NCBI RefSeq assembly: GCF_019038435.1
Contig: NZ_JAGPOX010000040.1
Coordinates: forward strand, 1-64,000
DNA: 64,000 nt
DNA from: Nocardia alni
Lineage (GTDB): Bacteria; Actinomycetota; Actinomycetes; Mycobacteriales; Mycobacteriaceae
Reading direction: 5' to 3'
Shown: positions 44,992 to 53,754 of the stretch, in pieces
Layout: the number at the start of each line of letters is the position of its first letter
How positions within the stretch are numbered: position 1 is the first letter of the stretch
Notes under the pieces: generated by a model
What the model was told of the DNA's origin: nothing
What the model saw: only the letters and a program-made list of their open reading frames with translations
The model's database searches: none
Translations under genes and position numbers: made by a program

Positions 44992-45668
44992 AGCGATGCA
45001 CTCCGCGAAATGAGGAGAGGGGCAAGCAGATTCGCTGCCCCCTCGATGGTGTTGGTGGTGTCGAGCTGAGTAACGGGAATACCGGAATCGGTGAAGGCCG
45101 TTCGGATCCCGATTGCCGTCTGGTGGTAGCGCTGCAGCCTGGCCTTGAATAGTCGGGGCGAATCCCCTCGCCGCGGATGGAGGAGCCCGCCACAGCGAGC
45201 ACACTGCCAAGGATCATCAGTTGTCGGTACTGCCGGCAGGCGCGGATCGTGGATCGGATCGTGTTCGCACCGGTGGCAGACCTTTCGGTTCTTTGCCCGC
45301 TGTTTCAGCGTGTGGATGTCGGTGACGACCTCGATTGGCTCAATCCGGCAGGACGTCAGTGTCCATAGTGTGGTGAGAAGTTGGTCGACCTGAGCGGCGG
45401 AGCCGGGGAAGTTGTCGAGCAGGACGGTATGGATATCCGGATCCTGCTGCCCGGCAGTGAAATACGAGCGGACTGCCTCACCTACCGTGAACTCATCGAT
45501 CCAGCCGAGCCGTTCGCTGCTGGTCGCGGTGGCCGCCAGCACCTCCTCTGAGACATGCTCGCGCAGCCGGAAGACCCGACGTCCCGGCTCGTTGCCGAGA
45601 TGCATTGTCAGGGTGGTCTTGCCTGCTGCTGGCGGGCCGAAAATGGGGACAACGAGGCGTAATACCAT
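44988..45668 (-). CDS. Adenylate-kinase-like NMP kinase with zinc LID
   Basis: 226 aa. P-loop FGPPAAGKTTL at residues 10-20. The zinc LID is formed by VCHRC and WQCARCGG with the DSPRLFKARLQRYHQTAIGI helix, as in adenylate kinases of Gram-positive bacteria. The NMP-binding core differs from housekeeping Adk, so the substrate may be a modified nucleotide. ATG at 45668 with GAGGAG 9 nt upstream. First gene of the operon with the radical SAM and cupin genes. Confidence 0.85.
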   Translation of the reverse strand: MVLRLVVPIFGPPAAGKTTLTMHLGNEPGRRVFRLREHVSEEVLAATATSSERLGWIDEFTVGEAVRSYFTAGQQDPDIHTVLLDNFPGSAAQVDQLLTTLWTLTSCRIEPIEVVTDIHTLKQRAKNRKVCHRCEHDPIHDPRLPAVPTTDDPWQCARCGGLLHPRRGDSPRLFKARLQRYHQTAIGIRTAFTDSGIPVTQLDTTNTIEGAANLLAPLLISRSASL

Positions 45669-45698
45669 GTGCATCTACTCCTCTCCTCGCGGCGATTT

Positions 45699-45761
45699 CT
45701 GACCAGGTCAGAGTGGGTTTTTCCGCCGAAAATGGCCACGACAAGGGGGTATACCGGGTAT
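45699..45761. promoter_or_regulatory. Divergent promoter with perfect CTGACCAGGTCAG palindrome
   Basis: CTGACCAGGTCAG (45699-45711) is a perfect palindrome around a central A. 35 bp further lies GGGGGTATACCGGG (45745-45758), with TATACC as a -10-like box for the minus-strand operon. The same elements lie at 41252-41382, so one regulator, probably the XRE-TPR protein encoded at 45858, could control both arms. Confidence 0.65.
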
Positions 45762-45857
45762 GTATGGAACGTATAGCCCCGCTCACGGGCGGGTGGTACG
45801 GTCACCCGACCAAGGCAATGGCGGCAAAGATGCAGGTCAACCGGGGAGCGGACAACC

Positions 45858-47285
45858 ATGACGCGGGTACCGGAGGCGCAGCGATACTGCGCAGGCTGCG
45901 GGACCAGGCTGAACAGCTACAACGCCGAGTCCCTGTGTAGCCCTTGCGATTCCAAGTCACGCGGGCAACGTCATAGTCCGCCATCGGTTCCGCCAGACTT
46001 CTGGCAAAGCGATCAGATGCGCGACGCCTTGAGCACGTGGCACCTGGGGCGGGTGATTTATGCCTACCGGTCTCATCCGTTCCACGGGCGACAACTGCCG
46101 CAGGAACTGATGGCGAACTGGCTTGAGCTGACGCAGGCACAGCTCAGCCGGATCGAAAAGGGTCCGGCGCCCGAACAGCTCTCCAAACTGATCCGATGGT
46201 CCGAAACACTTGGCATCCCAGGCGAACTCCTGTGGTTCAAGTTGCCGAGTGTCGAGCAGGCGGCAGCTCCGCCCTCGGATACCACACCCAGCGATGCAAT
46301 GGCCCTAGCGAAGTGGCTGGCTGCGGACGGTACTGGTCCGCTGCCGCCGAGCCGTGCTGACGAGTTGCAGAGGATCGGCCAAGCACTGGAGGATGCCCGC
46401 CGGTATTTCGACGGTCCCGCTGTGGAGTTCTTCCGCACCCAGCTCAGCCGCTGCAAGGCTGATGATGGTTCTCTCGGCCCGGCCGAAGCATTACCGCTGA
46501 CCTTGGCGGTGATCGGGGCGATCCGTCGGCATGCGAAAGACGTCCAACCGGCAGTGCAGCGCCAGCTACTGGCGGTTGGTGCGGACGGCGCGGAATTTGC
46601 GGGCTGGTTGTACCGCGATCTCCACGATCCGTTGACCGCCACCTTCTTCTACGACCGCGCCATGGAATGGGCGCAAGGCGCGGCCAGCCTGCCGATGCAG
46701 GGCTACGTGCTACTCAAGAAATCCCAAATGGCCTACGAGACAAGGGATACTGGCACACTGCTCACCCTGGCCCAAGCCGCCAAAGACGGACCGTGGAACC
46801 TGCCACTGTGCGTCCGTGCCGAGGTAGTGCAGCAGGAAGCCTTGGGGCTGGCCATGTTCGGCGAACCAATTCGAGAAGTAACACACAATCTGGAGACCGC
46901 CCAGCAGCTGCTCGACGACGCACAGGGCGTCGATGACGGTGCACTGGTCAGTTATTTCAACACAACGACGTTGTTGGTCCGCTCGGCCTGCTGCTACACC
47001 GAAGCAGGTAAGCCGCAGATCGCCGCCGAGTTGTTCACCGAGGCGCTGGCCACTGGATCGCTATCCCGACGCGACGCGGGCTTCTTTGCGGCTCGGAAAG
47101 CGAAAGCCCTGGCGCTCAGTGGCGAGCCCGACGAAGCAGCCAAGATCGCCGCCGAGTCCGTAACGGTGGCACGTGAAACACGTTCGGAGCGAACGATGAA
47201 TGTCGTTATAGACGTGGTGCGCACGCTCGATTCATGGAACCACCGTCCGCAGGTACGGCAGCTCAGGGAGATGCTGTCACCGTGA
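45858..47285 (+). CDS. XRE-TPR regulator with N-terminal zinc ribbon
   Basis: 475 aa. A short zinc ribbon has Cys11, 14, 27 and 30. An XRE-type HTH follows (residues about 85-125: QELMANWLELTQAQLSRIEKGPAPEQLSKLIRWSETLGI). The remaining 330 residues are TPR-like helices (GYVLLKKSQMAYETRDTGTLLTLAQAAK; KPQIAAELFTEALATGSL). HTH-TPR proteins of this layout sense small molecules or peptides. Divergent from the kinase operon. GGGGAG 9 nt before the ATG. Confidence 0.85.
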   Translation: MTRVPEAQRYCAGCGTRLNSYNAESLCSPCDSKSRGQRHSPPSVPPDFWQSDQMRDALSTWHLGRVIYAYRSHPFHGRQLPQELMANWLELTQAQLSRIEKGPAPEQLSKLIRWSETLGIPGELLWFKLPSVEQAAAPPSDTTPSDAMALAKWLAADGTGPLPPSRADELQRIGQALEDARRYFDGPAVEFFRTQLSRCKADDGSLGPAEALPLTLAVIGAIRRHAKDVQPAVQRQLLAVGADGAEFAGWLYRDLHDPLTATFFYDRAMEWAQGAASLPMQGYVLLKKSQMAYETRDTGTLLTLAQAAKDGPWNLPLCVRAEVVQQEALGLAMFGEPIREVTHNLETAQQLLDDAQGVDDGALVSYFNTTTLLVRSACCYTEAGKPQIAAELFTEALATGSLSRRDAGFFAARKAKALALSGEPDEAAKIAAESVTVARETRSERTMNVVIDVVRTLDSWNHRPQVRQLREMLSP

Positions 47286-48122
47286 TATCGGGTCGGCCGT
47301 AAGCCACGTCGCCACCGTTCGGATCACGAACGCCTGATACTCCTGACTCTTCGGGTTCAGATACTCCGGATCGTCGTGCACCGCGAAGCCATGCTGCGAG
47401 CCTTCGACTTCCACCAGCTCGACGGGAGCCGTGAACTTCGTGATCGCCTCTTTGGTGCCCTCGATCGGGACCAGCGTGTCGGCGTTGCCGTGAACGACGA
47501 GTGTCGGCGTCGTGATCTCGCCGAGCACTTCGTTCGGCTTCAGCCAGAAGATCTCGTTCAGGAAGGGGCGGCCGTGCTTCAAATCGGACTTGAACTGGAG
47601 GGCGCCGGTGTCGTTCAGTTCCTTCGCCCGCTCGTCGTTGATGACGTCGTCATGCCAGTAGTCCCGGCTGTCGATGGTGCGCCATTTGTAGTCGAACTGG
47701 GGATTGAGCAGCACCAGCCGAGACAGCTCCGCTGGCCGCTTGGCGGCATAGTAGGCACAGATCCCACCGCCGAAGCTGGCACCCAGCAGCGCCAATTCGC
47801 TTGCGCCGGTGGCATCCCGCACGTACGCCAAGGCAGCGCGAATGTCGTTCAGGATCTCGGAAAGCGTTAGCTCCTCCTGCGAACCTTCACTCTCCCCGTG
47901 ACCGCGGAGGTCGAAGCGCAGCGACGCAGCGCCAGCGTCAGCCAGGCCGGCAGCAAGGCGAGTGAAAAAGCCACCCTCCTCACGGGTGACGCCACCACCG
48001 TGGACGAACACGGCGGCCTGTCTGGGGGGATCGGCCGGAGTGACGAGGGTAGCGGCCAACTGCAGGCCGTCGAGGGTGCGGAAACGGGTGGTGGTGCTGG
48101 TTGAGGCCACCGATCCAGTCAA
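47277..48122 (-). CDS. Alpha/beta hydrolase (serine esterase type)
   Basis: 281 aa from a TTG at 48122; a GTG at 48110 is equally likely. VFVHGGGVTREEGGFFTRLA (oxyanion), LLGASFGGGICAYYA (GxSxG nucleophile), VHGNADTLVPIEG (Asp) and EGSQHGFAVHD (His) form a complete triad. A cap domain of about 70 residues lies between. It resembles cinnamoyl-esterase/dienelactone-hydrolase-like enzymes. Its end overlaps the XRE-TPR gene end by 9 bp (convergent). Link to the kinase/radical SAM cluster is positional only. Confidence 0.88.
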   Translation of the reverse strand: MTGSVASTSTTTRFRTLDGLQLAATLVTPADPPRQAAVFVHGGGVTREEGGFFTRLAAGLADAGAASLRFDLRGHGESEGSQEELTLSEILNDIRAALAYVRDATGASELALLGASFGGGICAYYAAKRPAELSRLVLLNPQFDYKWRTIDSRDYWHDDVINDERAKELNDTGALQFKSDLKHGRPFLNEIFWLKPNEVLGEITTPTLVVHGNADTLVPIEGTKEAITKFTAPVELVEVEGSQHGFAVHDDPEYLNPKSQEYQAFVIRTVATWLTADPISR

Positions 48123-48383
48123 ACAGATGGAGCCGAGCGGTTCGAGCGGGAACGGTGGTCATCTCGTGGGATGGGACGGCTACGGCGTGGTGGCCCCGTT
48201 TCGGCCCCTGTCCGCCCCTGTCGCGGGCTTTCTGTCCATACGGGCCTACCCCCCGCTGGGTGTGGATTGCCACGGTTGAAACCCAGCCAACACTATCCTC
48301 CAGATCATGTACAGCCCGGCATCGACGATCCATCAGAAACGAGCCGAGCAAGCTAGCAGTTAGCTAATTGCTGTCAATAATGA

Positions 48384-49250
48384 CTAAAGCTCCTGCAACA
48401 ATGCCGTTATCGCAGTTGCTTTGTACATGCGAGATAGCCCTGCATGGTATGTATACGATTGACCGTCGTTGCCTTTGAATTTCCCCTTGTAGTGGCCAGC
48501 GTTGATGCCGATGAGAAGAGGCGGTCGAAAGCCGTCGCTGTAGCTTAGCCCTGGCCCTACGTTGATGCCTCGCTGACCAACGAACACAGGGCTGCCAGAA
48601 TTTCCGCTGGTAGAGAAGGCTTCAAACAGAATTTGGTGGTTGCCATCAGCATGGCTCGGTTCACCCTCGTGTCGTCGGTAGTCGTGACGTGGATCGCTCA
48701 AAATAGCTCCCGTGCGCAGGATGGGACGGCCACCTTTCCTGTCATACCATTCCGGATACCCTGGAAAGAATGCAATTTCCCCAGTGTCGATCTGAGTTGC
48801 GAACTGCTCCTCGGTGGCAAGCATGCTGTGGTGGATGTTGTAGTGCAGCTCAAGCGCCGCAGTATCGCCCGCAGCATTGATTTCTACGTGCTCAATGTTG
48901 GGGAAATCGGCTTTGATAGTTGCTGACATATCTATCGCCGCAATGTCAACAGACTGATCAGGGTGATAGCAGACCTTTGACGGATCGAGCGTCAGGACCA
49001 TCTTCTCTGGCCCAGGCCCATACCATGCGTCTATCGTAAATTCGGCGAGTGTTGTACCGTCGTACTTTGAGTCTTCCCACGGACGATCTACCACATGTCG
49101 ATTAGTCACGAGCGCATGGCGACCATTCTCCATGCCTACTAAGAATCCCGTACCACTGCCCAGGTTGTTCTTGTCTCCTGGTTCGTAGTAGTGCGTTGTC
49201 TGTATGCGGCAAGCTGCATACAGGGCCTGGTTGCCGAAGCCGGTGATCAT
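48384..49250 (-). CDS. Cytoplasmic trypsin-like serine protease
   Basis: 288 aa, no signal peptide. The S1 core is LGSGTGFLVGMENGRHALVTNRHVVD (catalytic His), SVDIAAIDM (Asp) and FSTSGNSGSPVFVGQ (Ser). Short trypsin-like proteases without a signal occur in bacterial defence islands as effectors or in peptidase-sensor pairs; that role is an inference here. Base composition is lower in GC than the chromosome genes. Single gene. Confidence 0.8.
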   Translation of the reverse strand: MITGFGNQALYAACRIQTTHYYEPGDKNNLGSGTGFLVGMENGRHALVTNRHVVDRPWEDSKYDGTTLAEFTIDAWYGPGPEKMVLTLDPSKVCYHPDQSVDIAAIDMSATIKADFPNIEHVEINAAGDTAALELHYNIHHSMLATEEQFATQIDTGEIAFFPGYPEWYDRKGGRPILRTGAILSDPRHDYRRHEGEPSHADGNHQILFEAFSTSGNSGSPVFVGQRGINVGPGLSYSDGFRPPLLIGINAGHYKGKFKGNDGQSYTYHAGLSRMYKATAITALLQEL

Positions 49251-49436
49251 CTAGCGAGTATACGTCCCGATTCGAAAAACTCCATGTGATTAGACTCGGC
49301 ATTGGTTTCCAGCTCCCGGGAGCCATTGTGCTGATCCTGCTGTCTCGGCACAAGGATCAGCACGACCGCGAACAGCATTCGATCGAAGCGGACTCGCCTT
49401 TTAATGACTCCGCAGATGCTTGAACTGAAACTATAG

Positions 49437-49464
49437 GGCCCGCGTACGATGATGTACGCGGGCC
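49437..49464. terminator. 11-bp GC hairpin
   Basis: GGCCCGCGTAC (49437-49447) pairs perfectly with GTACGCGGGCC (49454-49464), loop GATGAT; a short T-run (TTT) follows on the plus strand and TATAG on the minus strand. Confidence 0.7.
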
Positions 49465-49521
49465 AGTTTCATGAATAATTAACCGAAACAGAAGCGCTCA
49501 GCTAATGGGCGCTTATTTAAA

Positions 49522-49552
49522 CAACACCCCTGCGGATAAGCCCGGGGTGTTG
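49522..49552 (-). terminator. Intrinsic terminator of the 112-aa gene
   Basis: On the minus strand CAACACCCC and GGGGTGTTG form a stem followed by TTTAAAT. It lies 18 bp after the stop of the 49570-49908 gene. Confidence 0.75.
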
Positions 49553-49569
49553 CGGATGGTTTGGGGTCC

Positions 49570-49908
49570 CTATCGTTCGCCAGCCCACTCTGCCTGGTGG
49601 TGGCCGCCAGCCTCCATGAGGAGCTGGTCAGTGTCTTCGCCAAATGCGTCGCCGAGGTGCATCAAGTCGCCGAGCAGGTCAGTCAACACTACCTTTACTG
49701 GTAAGTCGCTTTCGCCGCTTACCCAGCGAGCATAGCTTACGAGAGCGTGCGCGCCGTTTATTGCGCGAACCTCGTTGTCGGCAGCCGGGTTATCCCCATC
49801 CAAATGTCCCTCGTGGTCCTGCAGGCCGCTTAGATAGTCCGCCACCTCAGCGATGGTCTTTACTGCGGTGAGTGCGTGTGCTTTGTAATCTGTTGATGCG
49901 TTATTCAT
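49570..49908 (-). CDS. Hypothetical protein, 112 aa
   Basis: GGAGGA lies 8 nt before the ATG and a terminator follows, so this is a real single gene. The product is acidic and helical (HALTAVKTIAEVADYLSGLQDHEG; LTDLLGDLMHLGDAFGEDTDQLLME). No Cys, no membrane segment, no family I recognise. It is island cargo between the protease and the REase remnant. Confidence 0.7.
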   Translation of the reverse strand: MNNASTDYKAHALTAVKTIAEVADYLSGLQDHEGHLDGDNPAADNEVRAINGAHALVSYARWVSGESDLPVKVVLTDLLGDLMHLGDAFGEDTDQLLMEAGGHHQAEWAGER

Positions 49909-49999
49909 TTGTGAGTCCTCCGTTTACTCTCAGAGTATATGAGCACCTCCGGAAGACATCAATAGAGAATGTAGATAATACGTCATAAGATGACTAAAA

Positions 50000-50793
50000 T
50001 TAACGACCCAGCCTGCCGAGAGCACGCACAAGCAGATCGTTATCACTCGGATCCACCCATGTCACCACCTCTGCTTCCGGGTGATCGCGTTCACTCATGG
50101 AGCGATTGAATTCTTCAACCTCGGCGGATAGTGACGCATTTGTTATTGCGATAACCGGAAGGTCTGGGTCATACGCCTTTGCCTGGTCTTGAACTCGCTG
50201 GAGATCCCGCATGGTGAATTTCCCTTGGCGACGATACTTTACCTCGGCTATGATCCTCGTATCATCGCGCGATACGAGAAAGTCGACCCCGCGTCTACCA
50301 TCTCGTCCACCATCTACTGAGGTGAAACCATAGGTTGGCGCGACAAAGTCAGAATGACGTCCGAGACTGCCTTCTCATATCGGAGCGAGCGCACCGCATT
50401 GTTTTGCTCAAGCTCGGGAACAGCAATAACAGCAGCTTCAGCGTACGCGCCCTTCTCGGCGGGATTATTTGTCGATTCTACTTTTTTCAAGATTTCCTTG
50501 GCGATCCGTTGACGCTGGCCGAGTTCAAGGCTGTTATTCCCTGATGCGAGCTTGATCAAAGGGGTGCTCTGCACGCCAATCAGCAGAAACGCAATTGCGG
50601 CGATGAGGAGAACTGCCGTCCCCGCCTGATTGCCTGACATGAAGACAGCGAAAACGCCTGGTACCCCTGCTGCAAGGCCGACGATAATCGCGAGCCCGCG
50701 TTCCCAAGCGAGCATCGGCTCTGGCGACCTGCCGAGATCAGGCAGGTCCAACTCGTCGTCGCCCGATTCGCCGTTCTTAGTCTCATCTGCCAC
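50000..50793 (-). pseudogene. Membrane-anchored REase-like protein, frameshifted
   Basis: The first part (50793 to about 50351) has two TM segments (AIIVGLAAGVPGVFAVFM, AVLLIAAIAFLLIGV) and a helix ending SLRYEKAVSDVIL. Then the frame changes: the next frame reads FVAPTYGFTSVDGG, GVDFLVSRDDTRIIAEVKYRRQG and stops at 50000. That is a PD-(D/E)xK nuclease core (D...EVK). One base is missing where GTCATTCTGACTTTG would read GTCATTCTGGACTTTG. Intact, it would be a membrane-anchored restriction-endonuclease-like protein. GTG starts at 50799 or 50793; the latter has better GAGG spacing. Confidence 0.7.
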
Positions 50794-51248
50794 TGACACA
50801 CCTCACTGACACGCCAGCTGTTCCACTACATGATCAGGACCGGGGAGCACTCTATCTGATCGCATCCCAGCATTCAGTTGTTTTGGCACACCGTGTGTCT
50901 CAGCCACTGGCGGCCCATATGATAGGTGTCCAGGTCCGCAGTGTCGTTGGTTCTACAACGCGAAATCATTGCCGCAGAGCGTGATACTTCACGACGCGTC
51001 ACAGTTTGCAGCTATGTCCGCTCGGATGTCCCTTCGCCCGGTACATCGTCCGATTCGACGATTGAGACCACCCCTGCCCGTCATTAACTGAAGACGGTTC
51101 CACCGGAACCACCGCGTACTCCGGCATCAATACCAGTCCGTCTTCGCCCGAGCGGCTGGAATGCCGGAGGCGCGCCTCGTCAGTGCCCTGCGGCCGTACC
51201 CGTAAGCACAACGCGCTTACCAGCCGCTCGCCCTGACGAGGAGGAGCG
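50794..51248. other. Intergenic stretch, no supported gene
   Basis: One frame (50999-51319, -) is open but overlaps the next gene, and its codons look random. There is no tRNA and no clear terminator. It probably holds the promoter of the unit that starts at 51249. Confidence 0.4.
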
Positions 51249-51638
51249 ATGCCAGACCCATCCAATAAGGAAGTCACGCTTGCCATCCGGATCGATACCG
51301 CGCGCCACGCGCAACTCACCTGGATTGCCGAGCTGCGCGACAGCAGTCTGAAAGCAGAGTGCTTCGCCGCCGTCGATGCCTACATCGAGGCCGCTAAGAA
51401 TGATCCAGACCTGATGGCCAGGGCCAGCGCTGCCAGAGCGGCCATCGAAGAAGAGGCCAAGGCTCGGCAGGCAGCCATCGACAACCTGTTTGTTGTCTCT
51501 CCGCCACCTCCACCGAACCAGGAGGAGGACCTCCCTGCCGGGGAGGCCGAGGATTCGGCCGAACAACCACAGGGCGGACGCCGACCTCGGCAGCGCCGCG
51601 GTGGCCAACAGGCAGGTGACGAACAAACGGAAGGCTGA
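51249..51638 (+). CDS. Hypothetical protein, 129 aa, Pro/Arg-rich tail
   Basis: GAGGAGGAG lies just before the ATG. The N-terminal 75 residues are helical with a RHH-like start (VTLAIRIDTARHAQLTWIAELRD). A low-complexity part with PPPPPN and an Arg/Gln/Gly-rich end follows, typical of a small DNA-binding protein of plasmids. It may be a relaxosome accessory or partner of ArdA; function unknown. The ardA gene starts about 104 bp downstream on the same strand. Confidence 0.6.
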   Translation: MPDPSNKEVTLAIRIDTARHAQLTWIAELRDSSLKAECFAAVDAYIEAAKNDPDLMARASAARAAIEEEAKARQAAIDNLFVVSPPPPPNQEEDLPAGEAEDSAEQPQGGRRPRQRRGGQQAGDEQTEG

Positions 51639-51742
51639 GCACCCCTCGCCTTCCGGCGCCAACGTCAGCCGGGTAGCAGACCGAGCCTCGGTCCCTGCTA
51701 TCCGGCTCGCCGACTACCAATCAAGAACGAAACGGAGGTGAT

Positions 51743-52426
51743 ATGAGTGAAAAATTTCCAAACAAGAACGTACACAACGCATACCGCGCAGTGGATGATC
51801 AGGCAGCAGCCGACAACGAGGCGCAACACTGTGAGGCCGAAACGAGCTATGAGCAGGACCCACTCCGCTACCCGCGCATCTACGTCACTGCCGGCCTTCC
51901 GCTGAGGGCCGAACTCACGAAGGGTACCTGGCTCGACATGGCTCGCGACCCCGACTACATCTCCGCCGAGCTGTACGCCGTACTTGGCGAACCGGTAGAA
52001 CATGGTGCTGATCGGTTCTATATCTGGAATGCCGAGGGGTTCGGTGTCTTCGACGTCAGCACTGGTGCCATAGGGCTGGACGATGTCCACAGCCTCGAAC
52101 TGCTCTCCAAGGTGGCAAACGGCATTGTCGACTTCGGTCCGGCGTTTGCGGCGTGGGCGAGCGTCTACGAGGACGACCCGACCCAGTTCAACCGCTTCGA
52201 GAGGGCCTACAAGGGGCACTTCGAGAGCATGGCTGACTACGTCAGGCAGCTATTCAAGCCACTCCAGGTAGAGGACCTGCTTCGGCAAGCCGCGCCGGAA
52301 GGGCTGCAGGAGTACGTGTACGTGGATTACGCCGCAGTCGGCGAAGAGATGGCTGGCGAGAGGGATATCGTGGCGTTTCCGGCTGATGGAGGCGGTGTGT
52401 GGGTATTCGAAGAGGGGGCGCAGTGA
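51743..52426 (+). CDS. ardA: Antirestriction protein ArdA
   Basis: 227 aa. The ArdA core reads PRIYVTAGLPLRAELTKGTWLDMARDPDYISAELYAVLG, then AEGFGVFDVS, then VANGIVDFGPAFAAWASVY, then FERAYKGHFESMADYVRQLF and a final VDYAAVGEEMAGERDIV. The protein mimics DNA and inhibits type I restriction enzymes, protecting a mobile element on entry to a new cell. Strongly acidic, as expected. GGAGGTGAT is directly before the ATG. Its presence supports a conjugative-plasmid origin of the island. Confidence 0.9.
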   Translation: MSEKFPNKNVHNAYRAVDDQAAADNEAQHCEAETSYEQDPLRYPRIYVTAGLPLRAELTKGTWLDMARDPDYISAELYAVLGEPVEHGADRFYIWNAEGFGVFDVSTGAIGLDDVHSLELLSKVANGIVDFGPAFAAWASVYEDDPTQFNRFERAYKGHFESMADYVRQLFKPLQVEDLLRQAAPEGLQEYVYVDYAAVGEEMAGERDIVAFPADGGGVWVFEEGAQ

Positions 52427-52531
52427 GGAATGTATCGCCAGAATCTACGCCCCTTATAGCAGCTACATCTATCTTAACCAAATCATCATATCGAGCAACA
52501 ATAAGCAAGAATGAACGATCAATACAATAAG

Positions 52532-52565
52532 CACAGAGAGGCGCATTATGTCGCGGCTCTCTGTG
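52532..52565. terminator. Hairpin after ardA
   Basis: CACAGAGAG (52532-52540) pairs with CTCTCTGTG (52557-52565), with AT-rich sequence (TATTTAAC) after it. It lies between ardA (+) and the convergent hypothetical gene (-). Confidence 0.65.
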
Positions 52566-52581
52566 TATTTAACTTATCGCC

Positions 52582-53418
52582 TTATACACCCACCGCTTTA
52601 CGTATAGTCGGTAGATGCGCTGACCACTCTGACGACGCCATGGCGAGCAGACTCGTCAGCGCATCGCCTGTCTTGTAGTTGGGCCATGTAGCAGCGAGAA
52701 GTAAATGCAAGTGTGCAGCAGTCTCGCTTGCCAGTTGGCGAACGGCGTCGAGCCCCTCGTCGGTGTAGATCGGTCCATTACTGGACCACAGATCTCCGCT
52801 GTTATGACCAGCCCGCCCATGTTCGAAGTTGCTCAATCGCCGGTACAGATCAGGGCTCCAGCTAGTGGAATGGCTGCCGAACAGATCATCACGCTCCCCA
52901 AGACTAAGGGGCGGGAGAATCTGACTCGGCGGCAGCCATTTTCTTGCAGTAGTGAACGGTATTTCGTCTGTGCCCGCGTTCCACAATGCAGCTCTGGCGG
53001 TATCCCCTTTCGCAGCTAATCCTGCTGCGATTGTGAAGCGCTCGAAAGCAGTCCGCAAACATCCTATGGCAGGGCGATAGAAGCCATGCAGAGCGTTAAA
53101 CACTGCAGCATCGAACTCCTCGCTGGCTATCAGATAAGAGTCGAAGACAATCGGCTGGTCGTCGGGAGCCATGGGGCCAGCGAATATCCAGTCCTGACTG
53201 ATTTTCGCGAGGCTCCCCATATCGGTGCCGCGCTCAGCTGATGTTCGCAAGGCGACATCCGTTGGAAGGGTCATAAGCCCATTCCAGACTTCCTCGTCGA
53301 TGAGGTCGCTCGTCGGCTCCGGGGTGTAGCCTCCAATCGCGAAGTCTTCTGAGGCCAAATAGGCTCTATACTGTCGGAAGTCGCTAGGCTTGGGCTTGTC
53401 GTCGCCACTTTGCGGCAT
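52582..53418 (-). CDS. Hypothetical protein, 278 aa, possible HEPN fold
   Basis: Mostly helical (FDAAVFNALHGFYRPAIGCLRTAFERFTIAAGLAA; EGLDAVRQLASETAAHLHLLLAATW). The segment YRRLSNFEHGRAGH has an R-x5-H spacing within the range used by HEPN RNases, and the setting of a defence island fits, but the family is not recognised. No signal peptide. The start is the ATG at 53418. Between ardA and the RHH/ubiquitin-like operon; its relation to them is unclear. Confidence 0.65.
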   Translation of the reverse strand: MPQSGDDKPKPSDFRQYRAYLASEDFAIGGYTPEPTSDLIDEEVWNGLMTLPTDVALRTSAERGTDMGSLAKISQDWIFAGPMAPDDQPIVFDSYLIASEEFDAAVFNALHGFYRPAIGCLRTAFERFTIAAGLAAKGDTARAALWNAGTDEIPFTTARKWLPPSQILPPLSLGERDDLFGSHSTSWSPDLYRRLSNFEHGRAGHNSGDLWSSNGPIYTDEGLDAVRQLASETAAHLHLLLAATWPNYKTGDALTSLLAMASSEWSAHLPTIRKAVGV

Positions 53419-53512
53419 CAGCTATCCCTTCTGTGTTATATTGCGAATAGTTCTTCGCCACGGCGCATTTGTCGGCACCGCTAAACGTTGCTGGGTTTAT
53501 GCATAGAAAATC

Positions 53513-53725
53513 TTACCGATCTTCGCCCAGCATTCGTTGCGCTCGTTCTATGCGGTCTTTTAGGCCATGCCGAAACGTTTCATCCTGTTTGCGACTCTCT
53601 ATATGTTCTGAGATCGCCGCACGGATGACTTCCGAGACCGGCTGGTTGTCTACCGCGGCGACTGTCTCTAGCAGCTCGGCCTGGTCGGCGGACAGTCGAA
53701 TCGTCATGGCTTTTGCGGGCTCCAT
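53513..53725 (-). CDS. Ribbon-helix-helix (CopG-type) regulator
   Basis: 70 aa. AMTIRLSADQAELLETVAAVDNQPVSEVIRAAISEHIESR is a complete RHH domain (strand, helix A, helix B), followed by a charged tail. The start is taken at 53725; an upstream ATG at 53761 is possible. No toxin gene follows. It is divergent from the ubiquitin-like operon with 89 bp between, and that gap carries three evenly spaced repeats, as RHH proteins (CopG, omega) bind. It is probably the repressor of the operon. Confidence 0.75.
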   Translation of the reverse strand: MEPAKAMTIRLSADQAELLETVAAVDNQPVSEVIRAAISEHIESRKQDETFRHGLKDRIERAQRMLGEDR

Positions 53726-53754
53726 GGGGACATGTTGCCATACTGACACCAGGG

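Noticed and set aside
50999..51319. 106-codon frame on the minus strand
   Set aside because: It overlaps the start of the well-initiated 129-aa gene, has no ribosome site and looks random in composition.
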